A stretch of DNA of 64,000 nucleotides. Source: Shewanella algidipiscicola. Lineage in GTDB: Bacteria; Pseudomonadota; Gammaproteobacteria; Enterobacterales; Shewanellaceae. Position numbers and translations under genes: made by a program. The notes below the pieces were generated by a model, which saw nothing but the letters and a program-made list of their open reading frames with translations, had not been told where the DNA came from and ran no database searches. The stretch lies in the NCBI RefSeq assembly GCF_003605125.1, contig NZ_QPQT01000002.1:1-64000 (forward strand). The letters are read 5' to 3'. Below are positions 37,851 to 46,740 of the stretch, in pieces (the first letter of the stretch is position 1; each line of letters begins with the position of its first letter).

Positions 37851-39826
37851 AGCCCTCCATTATGTACTGACGGCGCACCAAGGCGATGCCCTGCGCTGTA
37901 AGTGTGACGCGCGGCGCCGACAATGGCTGGACGGCGTAGCAGGCAGATACCGGCCACCATCATCATTAAGGCCCCTATCCAAATCCAATTGACCAAAGGT
38001 TTATAACTTATCCGCACAAGGTATTCGCTGTCACTGAGCGGTGTCCCCATGGAGATGTAGATGTCGCCAAACAAGCTGCGATGGATCCCTGCGGCCGAGA
38101 GCTGCATGCCGTTAGTATTAAAGGTCTGTCGCTGCGGATAAATATAAGCAAACACCTGACCTTTGGTGTCGCTGACCTGGATTTTCGCCTGAATCGCACT
38201 GTAGCTTGGATATGCAACCTGCTCGGTTGCTTCATAAACAAAGGTGTACCCCGCCACGACTTTACCTTGTCCCGGACCCATTCGCAGTAACTCGTCCTGC
38301 TCAAAATGAGACACAGTGGTTGCGCCTAAAATACTCACTGCCACGGCCAAATGTGCAAGACACATGCCATTAAAGCGCTGAGATCGGCTCGCGCTTGGCG
38401 CCCGGTGCGCATATTGCTGCCGCACTGCAGCGATAATACAGATGCAGAGCCATAGGGCCGAAAAACTGCCGCAAAGAAAGTAGCCGCTAAGCTTAGGCAG
38501 TGTTATTAGGTTCAGTAGCACCGCTAGCCCCAATGCCAGCCCAGCATACAGGGCTAATGGTATCAATACCTTGGGCTGCGCCTGTTGCCAGCGTACCAAG
38601 GGGGCTGCGCCCATCAGCAGGCAGATCAATACCAGCAGCGGGATAAACAGACTGTTGAAGTAGGGCGCGCCGACTGAAATACTTTGCTCTGTAAGGACTT
38701 CATAGAGCAGCGGATAACAGGTGCCAAGTAAGATGGAGAGCGCGGCGACGAGAAGAATCAGGTTGCCCAGCATCATCAGGCTTTCTTTGCTGTACACGCT
38801 ATAGCAGCTCGGTTTGAATAGTGACGGCGCGCGGTAGGCGAACAGGGTAAAACCCCCAGCCGAAAACAGCAGCAGTAAGGTTAAAATCGACACACCTCGG
38901 CTCGGATCGGCGGCAAAGGCGTGTACCGATTGCACCACTCCCGAACGCACTAAAAAGGTGCCCAGCAGGCAGATAGCAAAACCTAAAAGGCAAGTGAATA
39001 GGGTTGAGGCATAAAAAGCATCACGTTTACTGCTCAATATGAGGGCATGCATCATGGCGGTGGCCACTAACCAAGGAATAAACGAGGCGTTTTCGACCGG
39101 ATCCCAAAACCACCATCCTCCCCAACCTAGCTCGTTATAGGCCCACCATGAGCCAAAGGCGTTGCCGCCAGTGAGTGCTACCCAAGTTAAAATCGCCCAT
39201 GGGCGGATGCGCCGGCAGTGGGCTTGGATATTGGCTTGGGTATCGAGTAGCGCGGCCACGGCCGCAGCAAAACAGACGGTGAGGCCCACATAGCCGATAA
39301 ACAACAGCGGCGGATGCAATATCAGGCCAATGTCTTGCAATATGGGATTTAAATCGCGCCCCTCGAGCGGAATATTGGGCAGTAAGCGCGCAAACGGGTT
39401 AGAGGTAAACAGTAAGAAGAGTAAGAAGCCGCACATGATGGCGGCGAGAATGGCACAAAGGCTGCGCATGAAGGCGCTGTTAGCTTTGTGCTGGTTGACG
39501 ATAAAACTGCTCCACAGGGCGGTGGCGGTTATCCAAAACAACATCGAGCCTTCATGCCCCCCCCACACCGCAGCGACCTTATATACACTGGCTAATTGGG
39601 TGTTGGAATGGTTTGCCACGTAGGCGACTGAAAAATCATTAGCAATAAATAGGTAACCCAAAATCACCATCGCCCCTAATAAGGCAAAGGTATTGAGATG
39701 AATTAATAAGCTAATCAGTGCATTTGTGTATGGTTCGCTGCTGTTTTTTAATAGTGGTAACACTGCGATTAGTAAACAGATCACTGTTGCAATAATAAGT
39801 AGTAATAACCCAATTTCTGCCGCCAT
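37847..39826 (-). CDS. CcmF-like heme lyase subunit dedicated to SirA
   Basis: 659 residues and about 14 membrane helices. The heme-handling WWD domain reads WGGWWFWDPVENASF at 235-249, and conserved histidines flank it (WGGHEGS near 91, HPPLLFIGYVG near 171). This is the CcmF/NrfE type of heme lyase. A housekeeping CcmF must exist elsewhere, since the other gammaproteobacterial ccm genes are absent here. First gene of a three-gene operon (CcmF-CcmH-CcmG) divergent from sirA, equivalent to the SirEFG set that is reported to mature the C-X15-CH heme of SirA. Confidence 0.9.
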   Translation of the reverse strand: MAAEIGLLLLIIATVICLLIAVLPLLKNSSEPYTNALISLLIHLNTFALLGAMVILGYLFIANDFSVAYVANHSNTQLASVYKVAAVWGGHEGSMLFWITATALWSSFIVNQHKANSAFMRSLCAILAAIMCGFLLFLLFTSNPFARLLPNIPLEGRDLNPILQDIGLILHPPLLFIGYVGLTVCFAAAVAALLDTQANIQAHCRRIRPWAILTWVALTGGNAFGSWWAYNELGWGGWWFWDPVENASFIPWLVATAMMHALILSSKRDAFYASTLFTCLLGFAICLLGTFLVRSGVVQSVHAFAADPSRGVSILTLLLLFSAGGFTLFAYRAPSLFKPSCYSVYSKESLMMLGNLILLVAALSILLGTCYPLLYEVLTEQSISVGAPYFNSLFIPLLVLICLLMGAAPLVRWQQAQPKVLIPLALYAGLALGLAVLLNLITLPKLSGYFLCGSFSALWLCICIIAAVRQQYAHRAPSASRSQRFNGMCLAHLAVAVSILGATTVSHFEQDELLRMGPGQGKVVAGYTFVYEATEQVAYPSYSAIQAKIQVSDTKGQVFAYIYPQRQTFNTNGMQLSAAGIHRSLFGDIYISMGTPLSDSEYLVRISYKPLVNWIWIGALMMMVAGICLLRRPAIVGAARHTYSAGHRLGAPSVHNGGL

Positions 39827-40320
39827 AGCCCCACCGATGATATTAATTGTTTGCGTGTCTGCATTTATTAATCGATAGCGTTAACTTTGCTTATGTAGAT
39901 AAATAGAGACTGTATTAAATTCACCTTAAATTAATGGCTTCAGCGTTTCTGTGAGCTTAAGCAAGTAAAACCAACCTGTCCTCTTTGCTGAATATTTTTG
40001 AAAAATAAATCTATATTTTGAGTTGTTTTTATATCTAAAAAGTCACCATTTATAACTAAAAAATAAACCTACCGCCAATCCTACCTGATTGTCTTTTAAG
40101 GGTTTTTATTTGTTTGACAACTGTTGATAGATAATGGCGTGGGAGGTGTGCGCTAGCTCATGTTTTTAATGGTTTTTATGTGAAGAATACTGAACTTGCT
40201 CAGTTGTATAAGTCGTTCGGTTAACGGTTGTTTTTATTAAATCCAACAGATGGTTGTGTAATGGATGAGCAATTTAATGTTGGTTATAGCAATACAAAAT
40301 AAAATAATATTTAGGAGTGA
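39827..40320. promoter_or_regulatory. Divergent promoter region of the sulfite respiration island
   Basis: 494 AT-rich bases separate the CcmF-like gene (-) from sirA (+). No gene is seen. It must hold both promoters. Two stretches with half CRP sites occur (TGTGAGCTTAAGC near 39951 and ATGTGAAGAATACTG near 40179), neither of them convincing. TTTAGGAGTGA supplies the sirA ribosome-binding site. Confidence 0.6.
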
Positions 40321-42363
40321 ATGATGAGACGATGGAAACACAAGGTAGCCTTAAGCGTGCTATTTTGTTTCGGTGCCATTGCTAATGTTAACGCTGCTGG
40401 TGGTAAATATAACAGCGTACCAGAAATGGGCAAAACCGCGCAAAATGCGATTGCTAACTATCAAGGTACAGAACAAAAGAATGGTGTGAAAACACTGCAA
40501 GATTATGTGGTTCAAGAGGCGGAGCTATTTGACTTCTTATTTGAGAACCACCCCATGTTTAAATACCACGAAGCCGGTAATTTAGTCGGCGAATATCATA
40601 TCAGTGACCGTGGTGAAGAGTATTTAGATACAGGCTCTAGTCCTAAGTACAGCGCCAGAGTCGGTGCGCCGCGTGCGGTGCAGTATCGCTTAGGGGCTAA
40701 ATCGATTCTTGATTACCCTAATAACTTTGTTGGCCCTGAAAAATGTGCCGAATGTCATGCAACCCAATATGAAAAGTGGCAGCGTTCACGTCATGCCAGA
40801 ACGATTCGTTTCCCTGGTGAGCACCCAGAAGTGGGTAACGACATCGAACAAACCATGTATCAGACTAAGGATACCTCCATCTTGCCAGATGGTATTACCC
40901 CGGATGCTATCTACGCCACCGTGGGTACACCACGTACCAAATATGGTTTTATCGACTCTTGGCTAGTCCGCGGTACTTATCATATCGAAGGCGGCTTACT
41001 TAAAGATGGTACCGGTAAGATGATTGCCGGTGGTAACCAGTTCTCACGTGGTTGGGCGGAATGGCTCACCCCTGAAATGGCACAAAAAATCAATGCCGTT
41101 ATCCCTGAATTCCCCACCACAATGGAAGAGTTCGGTGCCAGTGGTTCGCATCAATGGGGCATGAGCTCTTACGGCGCTAAATACCGTAAAGAGTTGTTGT
41201 TCCAACCTGCCAGTTCTTACTGTGAAGTGTGCCACACCTTCAAATTTGATTTCCAAAGCAAACAAGAGTTCTTTGATGCCCTTGGCGATCCAAAGAAACT
41301 GCAAGAGCACACTATTAGCCGCGGTATCGCGTGTGAAGAGTGTCATGGCGCAGGTGGTCACTTAGATGGTGGTACAGGCGGTATGGAGTCAAATTGTGAA
41401 CGTTGTCACCAACGTTTCCAATATGACGAAACCTTAGCCGATACACCGCAAGCGCAAGAGAAGCGTGAGTATGCCTTTGGCGTGAAGATGAAGTCACTTT
41501 GTCCTTCATGTGGTACTGAAGGGTCGCAAATGTACAACTCAGTTCACTATGAAAAGGGGATGCGTTGTATTACTTGCCATGATCCACACGAAGTTACCGA
41601 TGGTGATTGGAAGTCGGATATCACCAAGCCCAAGCTGAAAAAAGATTGTAAGGATTGTCATGCTGCACAAACCTTAATCGCTAGCAATACCGATACTCAT
41701 AGTGAACAAACGTGTCAAAGCTGTCACATGCCTAACATGGGCAGTTGTGAAAACTTCAAAGCGATTCAGTTCCCAGACCAAGCTGGTTTCGACGCCGTGC
41801 GTAAGTCACACATGTGGAAAATTGATGTCAGCCCAACCCGTAAAACACTTAACCCACCAGAAGGCCAGTCGCGTGTTGCGGGTCCTGAAGGCGCTAAAGG
41901 TTGGACAGTGGCGAAAAATGAAGAGGGTCGTTCATACCTAGACTTAATGTGGACTTGTGCTCGTACCTCAATTTCAGACCACGATGTGGTTGAAAACAAA
42001 GGTTGTCACAGTCAGTTCCAGTCAGAACTTGAAACGGGTCTGCATTATGAAGATCAGATGGAGATCTACGGTGAAGTGATGAAGTGGCAGAAGCCAATCA
42101 AAGAGGTGTTCACCCAAGTTGAACAAGCTCTGGTTCGCATCGACCAGTTACTCGAAGTCACTAAGCTGTCAACTGAAGACAAGACTCAAGTGCTTATGCT
42201 CGCAGAGAAAGCACAAGAGACAGTTGATCTGATTAAGAACGACGGCTCTTGGGGTGTGCATGGCTTCCGTTATAGCCAGAAGCGTCTCGATGCAGCACTG
42301 ACCTATGTAACACAAGCGCAAAACATTTTAGACGGCAGCGGCTACTCGGCTAAAGCTCACTAA
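40321..42363 (+). CDS. sirA: Octaheme dissimilatory sulfite reductase SirA (MccA family)
   Basis: 680 residues, periplasmic after a signal peptide ending near NVNA. Seven CXXCH heme motifs start at Cys142, 301, 338, 359, 416, 443 and 465. An eighth is C546-X15-C562-H563, in which fifteen residues separate the two cysteines; this motif marks MccA/SirA and separates it from Otr, NrfA and Hao-type multihemes. MccA of Wolinella reduces sulfite to sulfide at a heme c-copper site. Non-heme cysteines (C394, C397, C476) are present and could hold copper. Two adjacent ATGs occur; AGGAG spacing favours the second (40324). Divergent from its heme-lyase genes. Confidence 0.95.
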   Translation: MMRRWKHKVALSVLFCFGAIANVNAAGGKYNSVPEMGKTAQNAIANYQGTEQKNGVKTLQDYVVQEAELFDFLFENHPMFKYHEAGNLVGEYHISDRGEEYLDTGSSPKYSARVGAPRAVQYRLGAKSILDYPNNFVGPEKCAECHATQYEKWQRSRHARTIRFPGEHPEVGNDIEQTMYQTKDTSILPDGITPDAIYATVGTPRTKYGFIDSWLVRGTYHIEGGLLKDGTGKMIAGGNQFSRGWAEWLTPEMAQKINAVIPEFPTTMEEFGASGSHQWGMSSYGAKYRKELLFQPASSYCEVCHTFKFDFQSKQEFFDALGDPKKLQEHTISRGIACEECHGAGGHLDGGTGGMESNCERCHQRFQYDETLADTPQAQEKREYAFGVKMKSLCPSCGTEGSQMYNSVHYEKGMRCITCHDPHEVTDGDWKSDITKPKLKKDCKDCHAAQTLIASNTDTHSEQTCQSCHMPNMGSCENFKAIQFPDQAGFDAVRKSHMWKIDVSPTRKTLNPPEGQSRVAGPEGAKGWTVAKNEEGRSYLDLMWTCARTSISDHDVVENKGCHSQFQSELETGLHYEDQMEIYGEVMKWQKPIKEVFTQVEQALVRIDQLLEVTKLSTEDKTQVLMLAEKAQETVDLIKNDGSWGVHGFRYSQKRLDAALTYVTQAQNILDGSGYSAKAH

Positions 42364-42379
42364 AAGGGATTGCTAACGG

Positions 42380-42418
42380 ACCTAGGCATGGAAGACAGAT
42401 AACCCTCTGTGCCTAGGT
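42380..42418 (+). promoter_or_regulatory. Intercistronic hairpin between sirA and the rhodanese gene
   Basis: ACCTAGGCA (42380-42388) pairs with TGCCTAGGT (42410-42418); inside, ACAGA and TCTGT form a second stem around taaccc. No T-tract follows, so this is more like an mRNA-stabilising or processing hairpin at the sirA 3' end than a full terminator. Confidence 0.6.
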
Positions 42419-42434
42419 TAATAGGAGCAAGCAT

Positions 42435-42860
42435 ATGAAACAATGCGTTGGAATGATCTTAGCGGCCATGATGGCAAGCGGTATCGCCCCTTGTTATGCC
42501 GGCGGCGGCGGGGAGATGGCACCGGCGACCTATCATGAGATCAAGCTCAACACCATCAGCCTGCTGGAAGCCGAGCACTTACTCAAGCAAGGAGGGGTTT
42601 ACTTTTTTGACGTAAACACCTTAGAGCTTTGGGCCGAAGGGTTTATTCCCGGAGCCGTGTACTTCAACGTCGATAACTGGAAGGCGTTACTGCCTAAAGA
42701 CAAAGATGCCGTCATGGTGTTCTATTGTGCCAATCGTCTCTGTAATGCTAGCGAAATCGCGGCGCGAGAAGTGATGAAGCTAGGGTACACCCAAGTGAGA
42801 CAGATGCATGATGGCATCTATGGCTGGCGCCTATCGGGTCGAGCCACTGAAAAACCATAA
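42435..42860 (+). CDS. Periplasmic rhodanese-like protein
   Basis: 141 residues, signal peptide (about 1-22), then a single rhodanese domain: YFFDVNTLELWAEGFIPGAVYFN and a Cys98-containing active-site loop (FYCANRLCNAS) with a second Cys at 103. TAGGAGCAAGCAT precedes the ATG. Rhodaneses handle sulfane sulfur; next to a sulfite reductase it may deal with sulfide or thiosulfate by-products, or transfer copper/sulfur. Role inferred from context only. Confidence 0.82.
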   Translation: MKQCVGMILAAMMASGIAPCYAGGGGEMAPATYHEIKLNTISLLEAEHLLKQGGVYFFDVNTLELWAEGFIPGAVYFNVDNWKALLPKDKDAVMVFYCANRLCNASEIAAREVMKLGYTQVRQMHDGIYGWRLSGRATEKP

Positions 42861-42919
42861 CAATAAGATTTTTATCCATTTGACATTCATTCGAGCAATA
42901 ACGTTTAGAGAGAATCAAT

Positions 42920-43705
42920 ATGAAAACGATCACCAAGAAGTCTTTATCGATGACCACTTTATCCCTACTTTGCGGTTTCTCGTTGATGGCCTCGGCCAGT
43001 GAAGTGAGCCAAGAAGTGAATGATGCCTCATATGCCATGGGGGCGTCGGTTGGCCATTATATTTCCGGCAAAATTTACAATCAGACTGAGCTCGGCGCCG
43101 AGATCCATATCGACACTGTCATTCAAGGGATGATTGATGCGCTTAAGGGCGAGGGCAAGATGTCGGACGAGGAGATCTTGACCCATTTAAATGCACGAGC
43201 CGAGCAGCTCAACACTATCAGAGAGCAGCGCATCGAAGATCTGTCGATTAAAAATATCGCCGCCGGCAGCGCGTATCTCGCCACCAATAAAACCAACCCA
43301 GGCGTTACTGTGACTGATTCGGGTCTGCAATATGAGGTCATCACCCTAGGCTCTGGGCGTAAACCGCTAGAGTCAGATGTGGTCACAGTGCACTACAAAG
43401 GGCAGTTGGTCGACGGCACCGTATTTGATAGCTCTTATGATCGTAATGAACCCAATCGTTTTGCCTTAATGTCGGTTATCGATGGCTGGAAAGAGGGCAT
43501 AGCCCTCATGCCAGAAGGCTCAACCTTTCGCCTGACTATTCCGTCAGAACTTGCTTATGGCAAAGAGGTGGTGGGCATTATTCCGCCTAGTTCAACCCTG
43601 ATATTTGATGTGGAGTTGGTCAAGGTTGAAGAGCCAGGTGAAAACAGTAAAGGCATGGGGTTAAGCGGCATGGGCATGGGTGGCATGATGGGTTCTGGTC
43701 ACTAA
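42920..43705 (+). CDS. FKBP-type prolyl isomerase with Met/Gly-rich tail (MccB-like)
   Basis: 261 residues: signal peptide ending ASA, an FkpA/MIP-like helical dimerisation domain (30-130), and an FKBP domain (VVTVHYKGQLVDGTVFDS, YGKEVVGIIPP, LIFDVELV). A periplasmic peptidyl-prolyl isomerase, MccB, is encoded with the MccA sulfite reductase in Wolinella, so this is its probable counterpart, aiding SirA folding. The C-terminal tail after the FKBP fold is rich in Met and Gly and ends in His (GMGMGGMMGSGH), unusual for FKBPs and a possible metal-binding stretch. Confidence 0.87.
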   Translation: MKTITKKSLSMTTLSLLCGFSLMASASEVSQEVNDASYAMGASVGHYISGKIYNQTELGAEIHIDTVIQGMIDALKGEGKMSDEEILTHLNARAEQLNTIREQRIEDLSIKNIAAGSAYLATNKTNPGVTVTDSGLQYEVITLGSGRKPLESDVVTVHYKGQLVDGTVFDSSYDRNEPNRFALMSVIDGWKEGIALMPEGSTFRLTIPSELAYGKEVVGIIPPSSTLIFDVELVKVEEPGENSKGMGLSGMGMGGMMGSGH

Positions 43706-43732
43706 GTTTACACACCAGCAGTGGGGATGGTT

Positions 43733-44431
43733 ATGAATAGCCTGGTTATTGCCATAGTGGTTACGTTAATGAGTTTCATCGCTCCTTTATGGATACTTCA
43801 TCTCAGAGCCATAAACAACGCCGACACTAAGGCCATCAAGCCTGCCGCCTTGACACGGTATGGCAGGAAAATAGCCAGTGCTATGACGGCTACCCTACTG
43901 CTGGTTCCCCTATTAATTTACAGCCAAATTGGGCGTTTTAATGATTGGGATAAGGGTTTTATCGATGAAAATATCGACTACCTTATTGCCGCCGACATTA
44001 ACAAAAATGCCCAAGCCGCCAGTGAGATGCCAAACAATAAAATTGCCTTACTCAACTTAGCCTACGCCTATACAGAGGGCGGGTTATACCGTGAGTCGGT
44101 TATCACACTGGATAAATTACTGGCAATAGAGACAGACGCAGAAGTGCTCGGCATGAAAGCCAATGCCCTCTATTACCGTGATGGTCGAGACATGAGTGCA
44201 GAGGTGTTAGATGTGATAGCTCAAGCGCTCGTGCTCGACCCGAATGAAGTTCAGTCTCTGCTGCTAATGGCGACTCACGCTTACTTGAATAGGGACTTTC
44301 AGCAAGCGATCGTTTATTGGCAACAGTTATTGAATAGCGACAACCCAAGTATTAACCGAGCATCAATTAACAATGCGATTTTGAAAGCTGAGCAGAAAAT
44401 AGCTAACCGTATCGTGACTGCATCTGAGTAA
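43733..44431 (+). CDS. Membrane-anchored TPR protein, CcmI/NrfG-like
   Basis: 232 residues from the ATG at 43733 (GGGGATGGTT upstream; GTG at 43721 and ATG at 43727 are alternatives). Two membrane helices (about 4-25 and 50-68) precede TPR units (IALLNLAYAYTEGGLYRESVITL, AQALVLDPNEVQSLLLMATHAY). That is the design of CcmI or the C-terminal part of CcmH/NrfG, which hold the apocytochrome tail for the heme lyase. It completes the set CcmF-CcmH-CcmG encoded on the other strand. It lies between the FKBP gene (27 bases) and the NrfC-like gene. Confidence 0.82.
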   Translation: MNSLVIAIVVTLMSFIAPLWILHLRAINNADTKAIKPAALTRYGRKIASAMTATLLLVPLLIYSQIGRFNDWDKGFIDENIDYLIAADINKNAQAASEMPNNKIALLNLAYAYTEGGLYRESVITLDKLLAIETDAEVLGMKANALYYRDGRDMSAEVLDVIAQALVLDPNEVQSLLLMATHAYLNRDFQQAIVYWQQLLNSDNPSINRASINNAILKAEQKIANRIVTASE

Positions 44432-44494
44432 AAGAGTCACCTAAAAAATCAGGTTAAAACAGGTGGGCTTCAATGCCGACCGATGGAGGATGCT

Positions 44495-45202
44495 GTGAGT
44501 GAAAATATAGAGAGACGGAGGTTCCTTAAATGTTTGGGAGCCAGCTCTTTGATACTGGGGCCCTTAGGGTGTTCATCTGTCAAAGAGGAAAACGCCAATA
44601 GCAACAAACCGCATTACGTGATGGTGTTCGATCAAAATAAATGTGTGGGGTGTGGCGATTGTAAAGTGGCCTGTAATACGGCCAATAACTTGCCCGAAGG
44701 GCAATCTCGTTTACTGCTAGAACAGCAGTCTGGCCACGTTGAGGGGCAAAAGTGCCCTCACTGCGGTAAGACTGACTGTGGTTGTGAGCGTAAATATGTG
44801 CGCGTGTCATGCCAGCAATGCAAAAATGCGCCTTGTGTTTCGGTATGCCCTACGGGCGCTGCGCATCGCGATCCCACAACGGGTATCGTCACCATGGATG
44901 CCAGTAAGTGTGCGGGCTGTAAATACTGTATTGCGGCGTGTCCCTACAATGCGCGTTACATCAATGAGGCCACAGATGTCGCCGACAACTGTGATTTTTG
45001 TTTAAACAGCAAATTGGCTAAGGGTGAGCTACCTGCTTGTGTGCAACAGTGTCGATATGACGCATTGATCTTTGGCGATATCAATGACCCTAACTCCTAT
45101 GTGAGTCGGTTATTGGCGGTAAAAGACTCTGTTCGTATCAAGTCACATTTCGGTACCGAACCCAGTTTACGATACATACCTGTAGTGAAATTGGGAGTAT
45201 AG
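44495..45202 (+). CDS. sirC: NrfC-like 4Fe-4S ferredoxin subunit SirC
   Basis: 235 residues from the GTG at 44495, supported by GGAGG five bases before it; an ATG at 44483 is less well placed. The N-terminus RRRFLKCLGA followed by SSLILG is a twin-arginine signal. Sixteen or so cysteines form four 4Fe-4S sites (CVGCGDCKVAC, CPHCGKTDC, CQQCKNAPCVSVCP, CAGCKYCIAACPYN, CDFC). It should pass electrons from the quinol-oxidising SirD to SirA on the outer face of the membrane. It is 2 bases before sirD. Confidence 0.92.
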   Translation: MSENIERRRFLKCLGASSLILGPLGCSSVKEENANSNKPHYVMVFDQNKCVGCGDCKVACNTANNLPEGQSRLLLEQQSGHVEGQKCPHCGKTDCGCERKYVRVSCQQCKNAPCVSVCPTGAAHRDPTTGIVTMDASKCAGCKYCIAACPYNARYINEATDVADNCDFCLNSKLAKGELPACVQQCRYDALIFGDINDPNSYVSRLLAVKDSVRIKSHFGTEPSLRYIPVVKLGV

Positions 45203-45204
45203 CT

Positions 45205-46152
45205 ATGGACGGAACACTTGAATTTACCATAGGGCTGTCTGAAGGCGTTGCCTGGCCATGGCCCATTGCCGTTTATCTGTTTTTTGCAGGTATCTCTGGC
45301 GGGGCGTTATCGGTAGCCTTGTTTATTCGGTTTTATAAACAACAAACCATCAATACCCCTTTCTTGAAGGCCTCTGCGCTGGTGTCATTTGCCACTATCG
45401 CCTTGGGGATGCTGTGTCTGGTACTGGACTTAACTAATCCGCTGTTTTTCTGGCGGATATTAGTTTATTACAACCTTAACTCTGTGATGTCGGTCGGGGT
45501 GATCGCGCTGTCGGCTTATATTCCGCTGGTGGCAGTGATCGCCCTGTTTGCCTTGGAAGAAGAGATTAAGCAGATCCCATTGCTACGTCCACTGTTACCC
45601 ATTATCGATAAGTTACGCGCCTGGCGCCGCCCTTGTGAGGCATTGGTGTTGGTGTTGGCATTAGCCGTGTGTGCTTATACTGGCTTTTTGATCTCGGCGT
45701 TGATCCGCTTTCCGATCATTAATACTTCGGTATTACCGGCGCTGTTTGTGGCATCGGGATTATCGGCCGGTGCCGCGGCGGCCAAGATGTTGGCAGTGAG
45801 CCTGTTTAAAGAAGATAGACACAGCCAGGATATGCAGATTTTGCACGGTGCAGAGTGGCCAATTATGTTTGCCGAGGCGCTGTTCCTGTTCATGATCATC
45901 ATGTCGTTGATGACAGGCAACGCTGGCGCACAAAGTGCGTTTGCAGCCTTTCAATCGGGCACGTGGGCGGTGGTCTTCTGGCTGGGTGTTGTGGGGGTGG
46001 GCTTTGGTGGTCCGCTGCTGCTTAACTTCGCTACGGGTAAGCAATTTAGCCATTCATCACAGGCATTTTACCTCTCGGGTTTATGTGCGGTGAGCGGCAT
46101 GATGTGCTTGCGTATGTTTATTCTGTATGCGGGGCAAAACTTCGCAATTTAA
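45205..46152 (+). CDS. sirD: NrfD-like membrane quinol oxidase subunit SirD
   Basis: 315 residues with eight or nine membrane helices, start WPWPIAVYLFFAGISGGAL, the NrfD/PsrC signature. It oxidises menaquinol and hands electrons to the 4Fe-4S protein SirC. Together with SirC it matches the NrfCD module and the MccCD module of Wolinella. AGTATAGCT precedes the ATG and it abuts sirC, so the two are co-translated. Confidence 0.92.
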   Translation: MDGTLEFTIGLSEGVAWPWPIAVYLFFAGISGGALSVALFIRFYKQQTINTPFLKASALVSFATIALGMLCLVLDLTNPLFFWRILVYYNLNSVMSVGVIALSAYIPLVAVIALFALEEEIKQIPLLRPLLPIIDKLRAWRRPCEALVLVLALAVCAYTGFLISALIRFPIINTSVLPALFVASGLSAGAAAAKMLAVSLFKEDRHSQDMQILHGAEWPIMFAEALFLFMIIMSLMTGNAGAQSAFAAFQSGTWAVVFWLGVVGVGFGGPLLLNFATGKQFSHSSQAFYLSGLCAVSGMMCLRMFILYAGQNFAI

Positions 46153-46230
46153 CTGTGTGTTCAAGCCTCATCTCGCGCGCCGAGGTGAGGCATTGAATCG
46201 CCATTCTTGCATCGTCATTAAGGAGTCCAT

Positions 46231-46725
46231 ATGGCCATCAGAGCCCCATTGTTAGTGATATTACTGTCGTTGGTTACCTTAGGGTGCGACACCGCGTCAG
46301 TGAATGCCGCCCATGATCATGCCAACGCCATCGGTGAGCATGAACGCTGCCATATGTGCGGCATGATGATTAAGAAATACCCCGGCCCCAAGGGAGAGTT
46401 GCTGCTCAGCGGCGGCGAGATTAATCCGAGTTTCTGTTCAACGCGGGACATGTTTATGTTTGCCCTACAGCCAGAAAATCAGCGCCAAATTAGTCACGCC
46501 TATGTCCATGATATGGCGGTAACCGATTGGGACCATCCAGACGATAGCGCCTTTATCGATGCGACTCAGGCGTGGTATGTCTATGGCACCAGCCGCAAAG
46601 CGGTAATGGGCAGCGCCGTGGCGCCTTTTTCAACAGCAGAGGCTGCCGAGCAATTTGCCCGCGAATATGGTGGTGCGGTATTCAGTTATGAGCAGATCAC
46701 CTTGTCCTTGTTAACGGCAGAATAA
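46231..46725 (+). CDS. nosL: NosL-family copper chaperone
   Basis: 164 residues. N-terminal hydrophobic stretch ending LVTLGC (a near-lipobox, Cys19), then Cys40-His-Met-Cys43-Gly-Met-Met, the NosL copper-binding signature, and a NosL fold (INPSFCSTRDMF, ATQAWYVYG). In denitrifiers NosL delivers Cu(I) to the nitrous oxide reductase NosZ. There is no nosZ here; SirA/MccA has a copper next to its active-site heme and is the obvious client. AAGGAGTCCAT precedes the ATG. It is the first of NosL-D-F-Y. Confidence 0.87.
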   Translation: MAIRAPLLVILLSLVTLGCDTASVNAAHDHANAIGEHERCHMCGMMIKKYPGPKGELLLSGGEINPSFCSTRDMFMFALQPENQRQISHAYVHDMAVTDWDHPDDSAFIDATQAWYVYGTSRKAVMGSAVAPFSTAEAAEQFAREYGGAVFSYEQITLSLLTAE

Positions 46726-46740
46726 GTTGAGTCTGCAACG

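Noticed and set aside
41500..41514. CPSCG as a ninth heme site in SirA
   Set aside because: The fifth residue is Gly instead of His.
40321..42363. Octaheme tetrathionate reductase or hydroxylamine oxidoreductase
   Set aside because: The C-X15-CH motif and the NrfCD and FKBP neighbours identify the MccA/SirA sulfite reductase.
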